Positions 1 through 8,910 are shown, counted from the stretch's first letter. The stretch: DNA of 64,000 nt from Burkholderia sp. 8Y (GCF_902506145.1 NZ_LR733520.1:1274640-1338639); one strand, 5' to 3'. A program made the numbers and translations. Notes: generated by a model from the sequence alone, not told the origin.

Positions 1-968
1 GCGGACGCGATCTTGGAAAACTCGATGGCGCCGTTCGCGTGCTCCTTCTGCATCTTCGGCACGAGCGTCTCGCGCGTGTACGACTCGATGCGCGCGAAGA
101 TGGCTTCGGGGTCCATCGTCGGGAGATTGCGGAATTCGAAGTCGAACGAACATTCCGCGGGCACCGTGTTCAGCGCGTTGCCGCCCTTGATGGTGCTCGT
201 CTGCGCGGTGGTGAAGGGCACGTCGTAGAGTTCGTCGAACGGGCCTTTGGCGCGGAATTCATCGGCGACATCGCGAATGAAGCAAATCAGGCGCGCCGCA
301 TATTCGATGGCGTTCAGGCCCTTCGGCGTCAGCGACGAATGCGCCGCCGCGCCGCGCACGCAGCAGCGGAACGCGTTGATGCCCTTGTGCGCGATGATCG
401 GGCGCATGGAGGTCGGTTCGCCGACGATGCAGCCGTCCGGGCGCACGCCGCGCTTCTTGAGATCCTCGATCATGAGCGGAGCGCCCGCGCAGCCGACTTC
501 TTCGTCGTAGGAAAGCGCGAAGTGGATGGGCTTGGCGAGCCGGGTCGCCTGCATGGCGGGCAGCATCGAAAGCGCCGCGCCGATGAAGCCTTTCATGTCG
601 CACGCGCCGCGGCCGTAGAGCAGGCCGTCGCGGACTTCCGGCTTGAACGGATCGCTCGCCCAGTCCTGGCCGTCGACCGGCACGACATCCGTATGACCTG
701 ACAGCACGATGCCGCCGTTGGTTTCGCCGTCATGCGCGGGCACGGTCGCGAAGAGATTCGCCCACTGGCCGCGCGGATCGTTCGTGATGACCGCTTCGAT
801 GCCCGATTTGCGCAGTTCGTCGCGGACGGTTTCGATCAGGCCCAGGTTCGGATTGCGGCTTACCGTATCGAAGGACATGAGCCGTTCGATCCACGGCAGG
901 GATTTCGGACTGCTCGACGAAGATGCGGCTTCCTGTTGCCGATGCGCCGGGTCAGTGACCTGTGACAT
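1..968 (-). CDS. argE: Acetylornithine deacetylase (C-terminus beyond window)
   Basis: M20-family zinc amidohydrolase that removes the acetyl group from N-acetylornithine in the cytoplasm during arginine synthesis. The reading frame runs off the window edge after 322 codons, so the C-terminal part is missing here. Visible family motifs are SGHTDVVPVDG (residues 90-100, metal ligand His92 and Asp94), GRGACDMKG (Asp124 metal bridge) and SYDEEVGC (catalytic Glu156 and metal ligand Glu157). The start at 968 is preceded by an AGGAGAG ribosome site. A related M20 enzyme such as succinyl-diaminopimelate desuccinylase is possible, but the overall sequence fits ArgE better. Upstream lies a repeat-rich intergenic region. 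Confidence 0.9.
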   Translation of the reverse strand, partial: MSQVTDPAHRQQEAASSSSSPKSLPWIERLMSFDTVSRNPNLGLIETVRDELRKSGIEAVITNDPRGQWANLFATVPAHDGETNGGIVLSGHTDVVPVDGQDWASDPFKPEVRDGLLYGRGACDMKGFIGAALSMLPAMQATRLAKPIHFALSYDEEVGCAGAPLMIEDLKKRGVRPDGCIVGEPTSMRPIIAHKGINAFRCCVRGAAAHSSLTPKGLNAIEYAARLICFIRDVADEFRAKGPFDELYDVPFTTAQTSTIKGGNALNTVPAECSFDFEFRNLPTMDPEAIFARIESYTRETLVPKMQKEHANGAIEFSKIAS

Positions 969-1073
969 GTTCTCTCTCCTGCGGGTAGGTTTCGATCATA
1001 GCTGAAAAGAATTGGTCAGGTCGGAAGGGGATTTTTGTCTGCAGCGGGTTTTGTCGTGGGGCTTGTTTTTGGA

Positions 1074-1312
1074 TCGGTCTGTTGGCTTGCCCGTTGCTGA
1101 AGCGGGCATAGGTCGTTCTCTCGGAGTTTCCGATCCTTCGGTTTGCCTCGTCGGGAGATTCGTCGTCTTGTCGGTCTGTTGGTGTTGTCTCCTTCCCGGG
1201 GCGGGCATATATTCTTCTCTCAGCGTTCCCGGTAGGTCAGCTCGGCTCGTCGCGAAAACTTGTTTCGTGTCGGTCTATTAGCGTTGCTCCTCCTCGGGGC
1301 GGGGGTCACTTT
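1074..1312. repeat. Three degenerate tandem units of about 98 bp
   Basis: The heptamer TCGGTCT followed by RTTRG recurs at 1074, 1171 and 1270, so the spacing is 97 and 99 bp. After each start come related blocks: a GC-rich GGGCGGG-like core about 25-40 bp in, then a TTCTCTC/TTTCC block, then CTCGTCG. The third unit is cut short and runs into a stretch at 1310-1320 and the hairpin that follows. No convincing gene lies between argE and the IS element. Small open frames here translate to low-complexity peptides of a kind seen as spurious ORFs in Burkholderiaceae intergenic repeats. Confidence 0.6.
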
Positions 1313-1324
1313 CTTGGCTGTCGA

Positions 1325-1355
1325 CCAGAGTAGGCGCTTTGGCGCCGTACTCTGG
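1325..1355. repeat. Palindromic intergenic hairpin
   Basis: CCAGAGTAGGCGC at 1325-1337 pairs with GGCGCCGTACTCTGG at 1341-1355, leaving a short loop. There is no T-run after it on either strand, so a simple intrinsic terminator is unlikely. It sits between the 98-bp repeat units and the left end of the IS481-type element and resembles a REP-type palindrome. Confidence 0.5.
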
Positions 1356-1360
1356 CCCCA

Positions 1361-2264
1361 TGTGTATAGACCGGAGACATGGGTAACACCTTCTCCAGGA
1401 CATGGGTAACACTTCGGACGAATGGTTCGTCCGGAGTCGATCATGACCTGGGATAGTAAAAACATCATGGAACTGCGGCTTGAATTCGTGACGTTCGCCA
1501 CCCAACAAGGGGCCAATCGACGCGCCTTGTGTCGCCAATACGGCATTAGCGCGAAGACCGGCTACAAGTGGATCAGGCGCTACGAGCAAGGCGACACCGC
1601 GCTGGTCGATCGATGCCGGCGGCCCATGCATAGCCCGTCGCGCACCGCGGCCGAGGTCGAGGCGCGCGTGGTCGAGCTGCGTCAAGCGCGGCCTGCCTGG
1701 GGCGCGCCCAAGATTGCCCGTCGCATCAGCGATCTCGGTTGCGATCGAACCCCGTCGCCCAGCACCGTGACGCGCATCCTGCATCGGCACGGCCTGATCA
1801 GCGCCGAGAGCAGCACCGCGGCCTTGCCGTGGCAGCGCTTCGAACACGCGCATCCCAACGATCTGTGGCAGATGGACTTCAAGGGCGGCATCGAACTGGA
1901 CAGTGGCGCACGCTGCGCGCCGTTCACCGTGCTGGACGATCACTCGCGCTTCGATCTGGCGCTCGATGCGTGTGGCAGCACGCCCACGCGGGTCGTGCGC
2001 GAGCACTTGCGCGCGGTGTTTCGCCGCTATGGCTTGCCGCTGCGCATCAATGCGGACAACGGTCCGCCCTGGGGCAGCCCGGCGCGATCGGGCCAGTTGA
2101 CGGCGCTGGCGATCTGGCTGATTCGCCTGGGCATCCGGATTTCGTATAGCCGGCCTCGGCATCCGCAGACCAACGGTAAGGACGAACGGTTTCATCGCAC
2201 GCTCAAGGCCGAACTGCTCGCGGGCCGACGCTTCAAGAACCTGAAGAGCGCCCAGCAAGCGTTC
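1361..2264 (+). mobile_element. IS481-family element, right end missing
   Basis: The element appears to begin at 1361 with TGTGTATAGACCGGAGACAT. GACATGGGTAACAC occurs twice in tandem just inside the end, at about 1376 and 1400, a layout typical of terminal repeats of this family. The transposase frame follows directly. Family sequence stops abruptly near 2264, and no matching inverted right end is found before tssF. The element is therefore a truncated, probably immobile copy left by deletion or recombination. Confidence 0.7.
1443..2264 (+). pseudogene. IS481-type DDE transposase, C-terminally truncated
   Basis: The protein starts MTWDSKNIMELRLEF and has an N-terminal helix-turn-helix (residues about 20-60, YGISAKTGYKWIRRY) and an integrase core. 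The catalytic residues are visible: Asp in WQMDFKG (about 144), Asp in NADNGPPW (about 204) and Glu in KDERFHRTLKAE (about 248). After LKSAQQAF the family C-terminus (normally a DxWRxxYNxxRPH-like segment) is replaced by unrelated sequence that stays open to about 2480. The catalytic triad is intact, but loss of the last 40 or so residues and of the right IS end argues against activity. Confidence 0.75.
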
Positions 2265-2693
2265 TACGTGTCACGCATGTCTTCGGTGTACACAACTCTT
2301 CTGAGTAGCTCCGAATACCAAGAAAAGACTTTCGTTCGACCGACTTTCGCCCACCGCAGTGAGCATTTCCGGTCCGATCTTCATTGTCGTCTGCGCTCGC
2401 CGATAGCAGCAAGAGTTGCCTCGAAGGACAAGAGCGGTGGCTGCTCGAATGCAGCGTCGCGCTGCCGGTCCAATCGTTGACCGGGATCACCCCAAACGTA
2501 CGGTGCGCACGCCTTTGCAGACCGCGTGCTTAAACACCACCCATGTTTGTCACGTTTTATTGCAGCAAGGGACAAGCGAGCGTTTAGGATGGCAAACTGC
2601 TTTACATCCGTCCCCGCTCGATCCCATGCCACTCCGATCCCCAGTCCCGAGCATCACTGTAGCGTTCGGTCGCTTTGGCGAGAGTCGATAGCC
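2265..2693. other. Junction region without a recognisable gene
   Basis: This 429-bp stretch lies between the broken IS and tssF. It has mixed base composition and short open frames on both strands, none with a recognised domain. The frame entering tssF is open from 2526 but lacks family sequence before 2694. It probably marks the deletion scar that removed the genes normally preceding tssF. Confidence 0.5.
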
Positions 2694-4583
2694 ATGGACC
2701 CGCGCTTTCTCGAGCAGTATCTGGAGCAGTTGCGCTATATCGAAGCAGGCGCGCATGAGTTTGGCAAAGACCATCTCAAGATCGGCCGACGGCTCGGCAT
2801 CAACGAGAATGAAATCGCCGATCCCTTCGTGCAACGGTTGCTTCAGTCATTCGCCTTCGTCATGGCGCGTGGCGCGCAGCGCATTGAGGACGCGTTCCCT
2901 GCATTCATTCAGCCTTTGTTGGCGGTGACGTATCCGAACTACGTCACGCCCATTCCTTCGATGGCCATAGCGCGTGCGTTCCCTAAGGATGGCGACGGTC
3001 ATCGTCACGACGGCCTCCTTTTGCCGCGCGGCACCGTGTTCAGTTCCTCGGTGTTCGAGGATGGGCAGACCGCCTGCGAATTCCGCAGCAGTCAGGACGT
3101 GAGGATTTTCCCGCTGGACATCGCGCGGGTTCGGGCGATCAACGCCCCGCCGCCCGACATCCCGATGCTCTATCGATACGCGCCGGCAGACCAGGCAGTG
3201 GTCGGGGCACTGCGCATCACGCTGCATACGGTCAACGGCATGCCGATTTCCGGTCTGAGCGGCCTAGACCGCTTGCCGGTGTATCTGGCAGGCGATCAGA
3301 CCACGGCCTCACACCTGTTCGAACTGCTGCATACTGCCAGTATCTCAACGGTCATCGCCGCGCCCGGCGCGTTCGCCAATGGCAGGCTGCACTGCGTCAC
3401 GCGCGATGCCGTCGTTCATGAAGGGCTGGAGCCTGAGCAGAGCCTCTTGCCGCGTGTGCCGGACCGCTTCCACGGCCACAATCTGTTGCACGAGTGGTTT
3501 TGCTTCCCGGCGCGCTTCGGCTTCTTCACGCTGACCGGATTGGGCAAGGCGCTCGCGTCGATTCATGGCCCCGAGGCCGAGATCGTCATTTTGCTCGATC
3601 GGCCGTTGGGGGCGCTTGCGGAGCGGATCAGCGCGGCGGACTTCGCGCTTCACTGCACGCCGCTCGTCAACCTGTTTGCGCGGACGGTCGGGCCGCTCAA
3701 GATCGATTCTGCCGCCCGTGAGCATGTTCTGACGCCGGTGCCCGACGCCCCGCGCGACTACGAAGTGCATTCAGTGCAAGCGGTGCGCGGCCAAGCCGGG
3801 CGAGACTCGCCGCCGGTTGCCTTTCACGATTACCACGCCGCTTATCGGGACGACCGCCTGCGCGATGCGCGCTACTACGCGCTGCGCCGCGTGCTCAACC
3901 AGACCGATTACGACGAGCGCCAGTACAAAACCCGCCGCCCTTTCACCGAGACGCGCACGCTGCTCGCCCTGATGGACAAAGAAGGCCAGCCGCTCGCCGA
4001 AGTCACCGGCTATCTGACACTCGACGCGTGGCTCACCAATCGCGATCTGCCGTGTCTGATTGCATGCAACGGGCATCACGATGTCGCGGCCGACCGCACG
4101 CTGCCGGTCACGGGCATCGGGCTGATTCGCGCGCCCACCGCGCCGAAGCCGGCCATGGCGATCGGCAAGCGGGCGTGGGAGTTGTACGGGCAACTGAACC
4201 TGAGCTATCACACGCTCAATACATCGTCGCCTGGTGAGACGTCAGGCGAAGGCTTGCGCCGCCTCTTGCGGCTGTACTTTAACGACGACTCGCCAACGCA
4301 GCGCCGTCAGGTCGATGCCCTCGTCGGGGCGCACACGCAACCGGTGGCCTGCCTGCTGTCGCCCGAACTGGATCAGCCGTACGGACGCGCGATCGAATGC
4401 GCGCTCACCTTCGATGAAACGCGGATGGACGGCGTCAGTCCGTACGCGCTCGCCTTGGCGTTGGAGCGTTATGTCGCGCGGCACGTGTCCACGCACAGCT
4501 ACACGACCACGGCGCTCAGCTCCGTGCAGCGGGGACTGGTCACGCAATGGCAGCCACGTATGGGTACGCGAGGCATCGCTTGA
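2694..4583 (+). CDS. tssF: Type VI secretion baseplate protein TssF
   Basis: TssF (ImpG/VasA family) is a wedge component of the type VI secretion baseplate in the cytoplasm, where it works with TssE, TssG and TssK. The 629-residue protein has the family start MDPRFLEQYLEQL, the ADPFVQRLLQSFAF segment near residue 45, the PNYVTPIPSMAIA segment near 85, and the C-terminal SSVQRGLVTQWQPRMGTR. The ATG at 2694 was chosen because family similarity begins exactly there. Normally tssF sits in a tssE-F-G-H order. Here no tssE, tssG or tssH is adjacent, and vgrG follows after 38 bp. It is full length, so it may still work with baseplate parts encoded elsewhere, or be a stranded piece of a lost cluster. 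Confidence 0.88.
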   Translation: MDPRFLEQYLEQLRYIEAGAHEFGKDHLKIGRRLGINENEIADPFVQRLLQSFAFVMARGAQRIEDAFPAFIQPLLAVTYPNYVTPIPSMAIARAFPKDGDGHRHDGLLLPRGTVFSSSVFEDGQTACEFRSSQDVRIFPLDIARVRAINAPPPDIPMLYRYAPADQAVVGALRITLHTVNGMPISGLSGLDRLPVYLAGDQTTASHLFELLHTASISTVIAAPGAFANGRLHCVTRDAVVHEGLEPEQSLLPRVPDRFHGHNLLHEWFCFPARFGFFTLTGLGKALASIHGPEAEIVILLDRPLGALAERISAADFALHCTPLVNLFARTVGPLKIDSAAREHVLTPVPDAPRDYEVHSVQAVRGQAGRDSPPVAFHDYHAAYRDDRLRDARYYALRRVLNQTDYDERQYKTRRPFTETRTLLALMDKEGQPLAEVTGYLTLDAWLTNRDLPCLIACNGHHDVAADRTLPVTGIGLIRAPTAPKPAMAIGKRAWELYGQLNLSYHTLNTSSPGETSGEGLRRLLRLYFNDDSPTQRRQVDALVGAHTQPVACLLSPELDQPYGRAIECALTFDETRMDGVSPYALALALERYVARHVSTHSYTTTALSSVQRGLVTQWQPRMGTRGIA

Positions 4584-4621
4584 GTTTCACCAAGCAAAAA
4601 CAAAAAGAAAGGAATTGCAGC

Positions 4622-7279
4622 ATGAGTTGGTTCGATCAGCCGCGCACGCTGGCCTTATCAGGCAGTGCGCTGCCGCAATGGCTCGATGAGCCGTTGCTCG
4701 TCGTCTCGCGCGTCAAGGGCACGGAAGAACTGGGGAAGCTCTACCAGTACGACGTCGAGCTCAGCACGCTCGACGATGCTCACCTGAGCGTGCACGCGGC
4801 GCAGGCGCTGGTCGATCTGGACAGACTCGCCGGTAAGGAAGTCACGCTATCCATTGCCATAGAGGGCAACGGCACCTGGGTACAAGGCGCAACGAGCGCC
4901 TCGATGCTCAACGTCGGCGCGGATGTGCGCAAGATCACCGGCGTGATTGCCGAGGCGCAAGCCATCGGTGCGGACGACCGGCGCGCGTTCTATCGCTTCA
5001 GGCTGCGCCCGCGCCTGTGGATTGCGACGCTCAACCGCGATAGCCGAACGTACCAAAATCGAGATATCAAGCAGATTTCGTCGGAAATTCTGAACCGGCT
5101 GAGCATCCCGTTCGAGTTTCGTCTGACCGGGCCATTTCTCGGCAAGCGCGGCTATCCGGCACGCGACTATCAGCGTCAGTGGTGGGAGTCGGATTATGAA
5201 TTGCTTGACCGGCTCTGGCAGGAATGGGGCATCACGTATTTCTACGACGACGCGACGCTCGTGCTGTGCGACTCGCCAGGCTCCTTCAAGCAGCACGGCC
5301 CGGCGTATCGGACGGTGCGCTATCTGGACCGCGGCGGCCAGCGCATCGACGAGGAGCATGTCCACGCGTTCAATGTGACGCGCCGCATCACGACCGGCAA
5401 GGTGTCGCTGGTGGACTACGACTACACGCAGTCGGTCGCGAAGCTCACCGCGCAGCGCACGCAGCACAGCGAGAGCACGCAGGACAACGCCGAAGAGTAC
5501 GCGTGGGGCGACTACGCGCAGCCGCTGGCGACGCCGCTTGGCGTCTCGGGCCGCCCCAACGACGCGAAGTTCGAAGCCGAGCATCTGGCGCAGGTGAAGG
5601 TGGAGGCGCACCGCGCGCAAAGTCGGCTCGCAAGCGGCTCGGGCAACTTGCGCGGATTGATGACCGGCCACACGTTCCGGCTCGAAGGCTATCCGCTCAC
5701 GCCGGGCGACGGCGAGCATCTGGTCGTCTCGACGGAGTTGGAAATCGTCAACAACGACACGGTCACGAACCGCGGCACGCTCGAGCGTCGCTATCAGTGC
5801 GAGACGCACTTCACGGCGGTGCCCGCCGACACGTTCTACCGCACGCCGCAGACGGCGGTGAAGCCGCGCGCTCACGGCGAGATGGCGGTGGTGGTCGGCT
5901 TCGACGATCAGGACAAGATTCTCACCGATCCGTATGGGCGCGTAAAAGTGCATTTCGTCTGGGACCGCGTGAGTCCGCTCAACGACACGGCCAGTTGCTG
6001 GCTACAGGTGGCGTCGCCCTGGCAAGGGCCGGGCTATGGCGCGCTGTGGACGCCGCGCGTGGGCCAGATGGTGCAGATCGGTTACTTCGATAGCGATCCG
6101 GACCGGCCTTTCGTGGTTGCCGCGCACAGCACGGAGAACCATCAGTTGCCGTGGGAGTTGCCGCGCAATAGCGTGCTGTCGGGCTGGCGTAGCAGGGATT
6201 TGCAAGGGCAGTCGGCTAACAGCGTGCTCACCGACGACACGCCCGGCAAGCTGCAAGTGCAGGTGGCGAGCGATCACGCGCAGTCGCGGCTGGTGCTGGG
6301 GTCCAATACGCGCATCGACGGGCATAAGGGACGCAGCGAGGCGCGCGGCGTTGGATTTGAGCTGGCGACCGAGGCGCATGGCGTGCTTCGGGCGAACGCT
6401 GGGCTGCTAATGACGACGGAGGCGCGCACCGGTGCGACCGCGCCCGTCAAGGACATGGGCGAGACCGTGGCGCGGCTCACGCAGGCGCGCGGGCAGCATG
6501 AGGAGCTCGGGCGGCTCGCGCAGCAGCATCTGGCGCAGACCGTCGACATGAGCCAGGCCGACGCGGCGCAAGCCATCAAGACGCAAAACGAGGCGATCAA
6601 GGGCGGGGCGAAGGCACACGACAACCCGTCGCCGGAGATGACGCGGCCGGACGCGGTGCTGGCGAGCAGCGCGGGGATCGCCACCACTGCGGCCGAGAGC
6701 ACGCATCAGGCGAGCGGTGAGGACCATGCCATCACCGCCGCACGCGATATGAGTCTGTCGCTCGGGCGGTCGTTGTTTGCCTCGGTGCGCGGGGCCATTT
6801 CGATGTTTGCTTATCAGCTTGGGCTTAAGTTGATCGCGGCGAAAGGCAAGGTCGAGATTCAGGCGCAGAGCGACCAGATGGCGCTCCAAGCGTTGAAGGA
6901 CATCACCGTCAGCAGCACGGACGGGAAGATCGTCATTACCGCGTCCAAGGAAGTGTGGATTGGCGCGGGGGGATCGTATGTCCAGATCAACGGTAGCGGG
7001 ATCACCAACGGGTCGCCGGGGGCGATTCTGGAGAAAGGCGCGTCGTGGAGCAAAGACACTGCCGATGCAGTGCGCTTGTTTACTCCCACCCTGCCGAATG
7101 GTGATGTGTTCCACGAGCAGTTCCGCCTGCTAGACGAGGATGGGGAAACGCCTCTGGTACGTCGATATTACGAGATACATGGCGAGTCGGGAGCGGTGTG
7201 GTCGGGGTACACCGATAATCAAGGATTGACCGAGCGAGTATTTACCGATCAACCCGAGACACTGACACTGAAATTTTAG
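4622..7279 (+). CDS. vgrG: Type VI secretion spike protein VgrG with C-terminal extension
   Basis: Trimeric spike at the tip of the type VI tube, which carries effectors out of the cell. The 885-residue protein has the gp27-like N-terminal half (to about residue 420, with WWESDYELLDRLWQEWGI), the gp5-like OB fold (DPYGRVKVHFVWD, SCWLQVASPWQGPGYGALW, about 440-510), a DUF2345 stretch rich in turns (about 690-810), and a last segment at 831-885 starting HEQFRLLDEDGETPL. That tail resembles the transthyretin-like extensions that recruit effectors. The ATG at 4622 follows an AAAGAAAGGAATT ribosome site. The next gene starts 12 bp downstream and is the obvious cargo candidate. A 910-residue start upstream is less likely because it overlaps tssF. 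Confidence 0.93.
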   Translation: MSWFDQPRTLALSGSALPQWLDEPLLVVSRVKGTEELGKLYQYDVELSTLDDAHLSVHAAQALVDLDRLAGKEVTLSIAIEGNGTWVQGATSASMLNVGADVRKITGVIAEAQAIGADDRRAFYRFRLRPRLWIATLNRDSRTYQNRDIKQISSEILNRLSIPFEFRLTGPFLGKRGYPARDYQRQWWESDYELLDRLWQEWGITYFYDDATLVLCDSPGSFKQHGPAYRTVRYLDRGGQRIDEEHVHAFNVTRRITTGKVSLVDYDYTQSVAKLTAQRTQHSESTQDNAEEYAWGDYAQPLATPLGVSGRPNDAKFEAEHLAQVKVEAHRAQSRLASGSGNLRGLMTGHTFRLEGYPLTPGDGEHLVVSTELEIVNNDTVTNRGTLERRYQCETHFTAVPADTFYRTPQTAVKPRAHGEMAVVVGFDDQDKILTDPYGRVKVHFVWDRVSPLNDTASCWLQVASPWQGPGYGALWTPRVGQMVQIGYFDSDPDRPFVVAAHSTENHQLPWELPRNSVLSGWRSRDLQGQSANSVLTDDTPGKLQVQVASDHAQSRLVLGSNTRIDGHKGRSEARGVGFELATEAHGVLRANAGLLMTTEARTGATAPVKDMGETVARLTQARGQHEELGRLAQQHLAQTVDMSQADAAQAIKTQNEAIKGGAKAHDNPSPEMTRPDAVLASSAGIATTAAESTHQASGEDHAITAARDMSLSLGRSLFASVRGAISMFAYQLGLKLIAAKGKVEIQAQSDQMALQALKDITVSSTDGKIVITASKEVWIGAGGSYVQINGSGITNGSPGAILEKGASWSKDTADAVRLFTPTLPNGDVFHEQFRLLDEDGETPLVRRYYEIHGESGAVWSGYTDNQGLTERVFTDQPETLTLKF

Positions 7280-7291
7280 AGCACGAAGACG

Positions 7292-8290
7292 ATGACGAAG
7301 CCTCATAGATCACATCATCGGGCCAAGCCCGGCAGAACAAACGGCAATGCTGACTCGTTAGTGAAAGTCGTGGTGACGAACGACTCGGGTGAATGGGTTA
7401 GACCGAACTCCGGCGAAAAATTCTATATTGACGAGGAAGCTACTTTCCCAGAGGTTTTTTTCGAACTAAGGTCCGACTCAGCGCCCCCATACCAATGGCA
7501 GTGGACGATCGAATGGAACGCGCATGTTAGCGGACTGAAGGAGGGCGTTCGCACTGGCAAGAAGTTGAGAAGTTTCGTGGAGTCTGGCAATTTTTCTTCG
7601 CATGATAAAACATGGAAAGTTGGTCTCAATTCTAAGGTGCTTGGAGGGAAGCTTACTGTGACGGTGAATGTGGCAAGCGATACGTTCAAACGGACCGTCG
7701 TAATTCTCGGAAGAAATCCGAGCGAAGACCAAGTGAGAGGGTTCCTCGCTGGAATTCCGAACGTTACTGGCTTCGACAAGTTGCTTGCACAGGAGAGCAG
7801 GTTCAAGAACTTTATGAATGCGGACAACGAACCTGTGGTGGCGGGAGACGCCGGCTACGGAATGACGCAGTTAACGCACCCTTCACCGACTTACGAACAA
7901 GCGTGGAATTGGAAAGCAAACGTTCGTGGCGGTGCAGCGCTCTATCAACAAAAACAAGCCAGCGCAAAGGCGTACCTTGGCCAACAAGGTAGGCGCTATA
8001 CGGACGTCCAATTGGCTCATGAAACGATCAGTCGTTGGAACGGCGGAAGTTATCACAAGTGGGACGAGCATACGCAGACGTGGGTAAGAACTCCCGAGAT
8101 GCTTTGTGACCCACAGACGGGGAATATGGGATGGGACACGGGCGTGCCTGCGAATCAGAATAAATCCACGGGCGAACTTCATCAGCGAGACAAAGGTGAG
8201 TATGGAAAGATGAGAGCGGGCCAAACAGCGGACCATCCTTGGAAATACAGCGGAGTTTGTTATGCGGATCATGTTGAAGGAAGCGAGTAA
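7292..8290 (+). CDS. Probable type VI effector with lysozyme-like domain
   Basis: A 332-residue protein with no signal peptide and no membrane segment. Residues about 20-140 are beta-rich and of unknown role. Residues about 145-325 look like a transglycosylase/lysozyme fold: the segment KLLAQESRFKNF has a candidate catalytic Glu168, followed by GDAGYGMTQL (185-194, matching the GLMQL motif of lytic transglycosylases) and a WKANVRGGAALY helix (207-218). Peptidoglycan cleavage in a target cell's periplasm is the inferred role. Position supports this: it starts 12 bp after vgrG and overlaps an exported protein by 29 bp. Base composition is clearly more AT-rich than the flanking core genes, a sign of transfer. 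Confidence 0.72.
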   Translation: MTKPHRSHHRAKPGRTNGNADSLVKVVVTNDSGEWVRPNSGEKFYIDEEATFPEVFFELRSDSAPPYQWQWTIEWNAHVSGLKEGVRTGKKLRSFVESGNFSSHDKTWKVGLNSKVLGGKLTVTVNVASDTFKRTVVILGRNPSEDQVRGFLAGIPNVTGFDKLLAQESRFKNFMNADNEPVVAGDAGYGMTQLTHPSPTYEQAWNWKANVRGGAALYQQKQASAKAYLGQQGRRYTDVQLAHETISRWNGGSYHKWDEHTQTWVRTPEMLCDPQTGNMGWDTGVPANQNKSTGELHQRDKGEYGKMRAGQTADHPWKYSGVCYADHVEGSE

Positions 8291-8843
8291 ATCGCTGTGT
8301 CTCGTTGCCGCTGTGGCACTCGCGCATGATTCGTTTGGTGCGCAGCAGTCACCGGCCAGCGTGATGGTCTCTGACGGAAAGAGACTCACAGTAAGCGATG
8401 GGAGAGTTGTCGTCGCTGCACCGGGTGACAAACGGATTCTCAAGTTGCCGCCTTCCCTCCAGCGAGCGTTGCGAACTTCAGCGGAGATCGTTTTTCCCGA
8501 AGCGTTGTCGCGTCGCATGGGTGGGAGGGACTTTATACTTGTCGTCTTGAAATCTCCGTCGTCTAACTCGCCAGGCAGCTATTGTGGCGCCGGAACTGAG
8601 GACGAACTCTACGTTTTGGATATAGATGGCCGCACCGCAAAGATAGGGCTGTCGGCTAAGGTCAGTAGCTGCCTCGACAATATCGAACTGGAGGACAATG
8701 GGGTAGATTCCCCCTACTCGTCAATTAGATGGGTAGGCAGTCCGGCTGGTGTTTCGGTCTCGTGGGCAAGAGATCGGAAGGGAGTTAAGCGGACCGGGCT
8801 GTACAAGATGGCTAACGGCCGCTTCGTAGAAAGTGGAAATTGA
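8262..8843 (+). CDS. Exported protein, candidate immunity protein for the upstream effector
   Basis: A 193-residue protein with an N-terminal signal peptide (positive start, hydrophobic SLCLVAAVALA, likely cut near Gly26-Ala27), so probably periplasmic. That is where immunity to a peptidoglycan-cutting effector must act. Two cysteines (in SYCGAG and SSCLDN) could form a disulfide. I do not recognise the family. The start at 8262 has GGAG six bases upstream inside the effector gene, and the 29-bp overlap suggests translational coupling, as expected for an effector-immunity pair. AT-richer than its core neighbours. Function is inferred from position and export signal only. Confidence 0.6.
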   Translation: MRIMLKEASKSLCLVAAVALAHDSFGAQQSPASVMVSDGKRLTVSDGRVVVAAPGDKRILKLPPSLQRALRTSAEIVFPEALSRRMGGRDFILVVLKSPSSNSPGSYCGAGTEDELYVLDIDGRTAKIGLSAKVSSCLDNIELEDNGVDSPYSSIRWVGSPAGVSVSWARDRKGVKRTGLYKMANGRFVESGN

Positions 8844-8910
8844 AAGTCAGAGACTCGATGTGCACTCTTAACGATCTCTATCCCAATGCGCATCCCGTAG
8901 GTTATGCCGA

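Noticed and set aside
1278..2258. Long open frame opposite the IS481 transposase
   Set aside because: It is an antisense shadow of a high-GC gene; the plus-strand frame has the DDE motifs and the reverse product has no family sequence.
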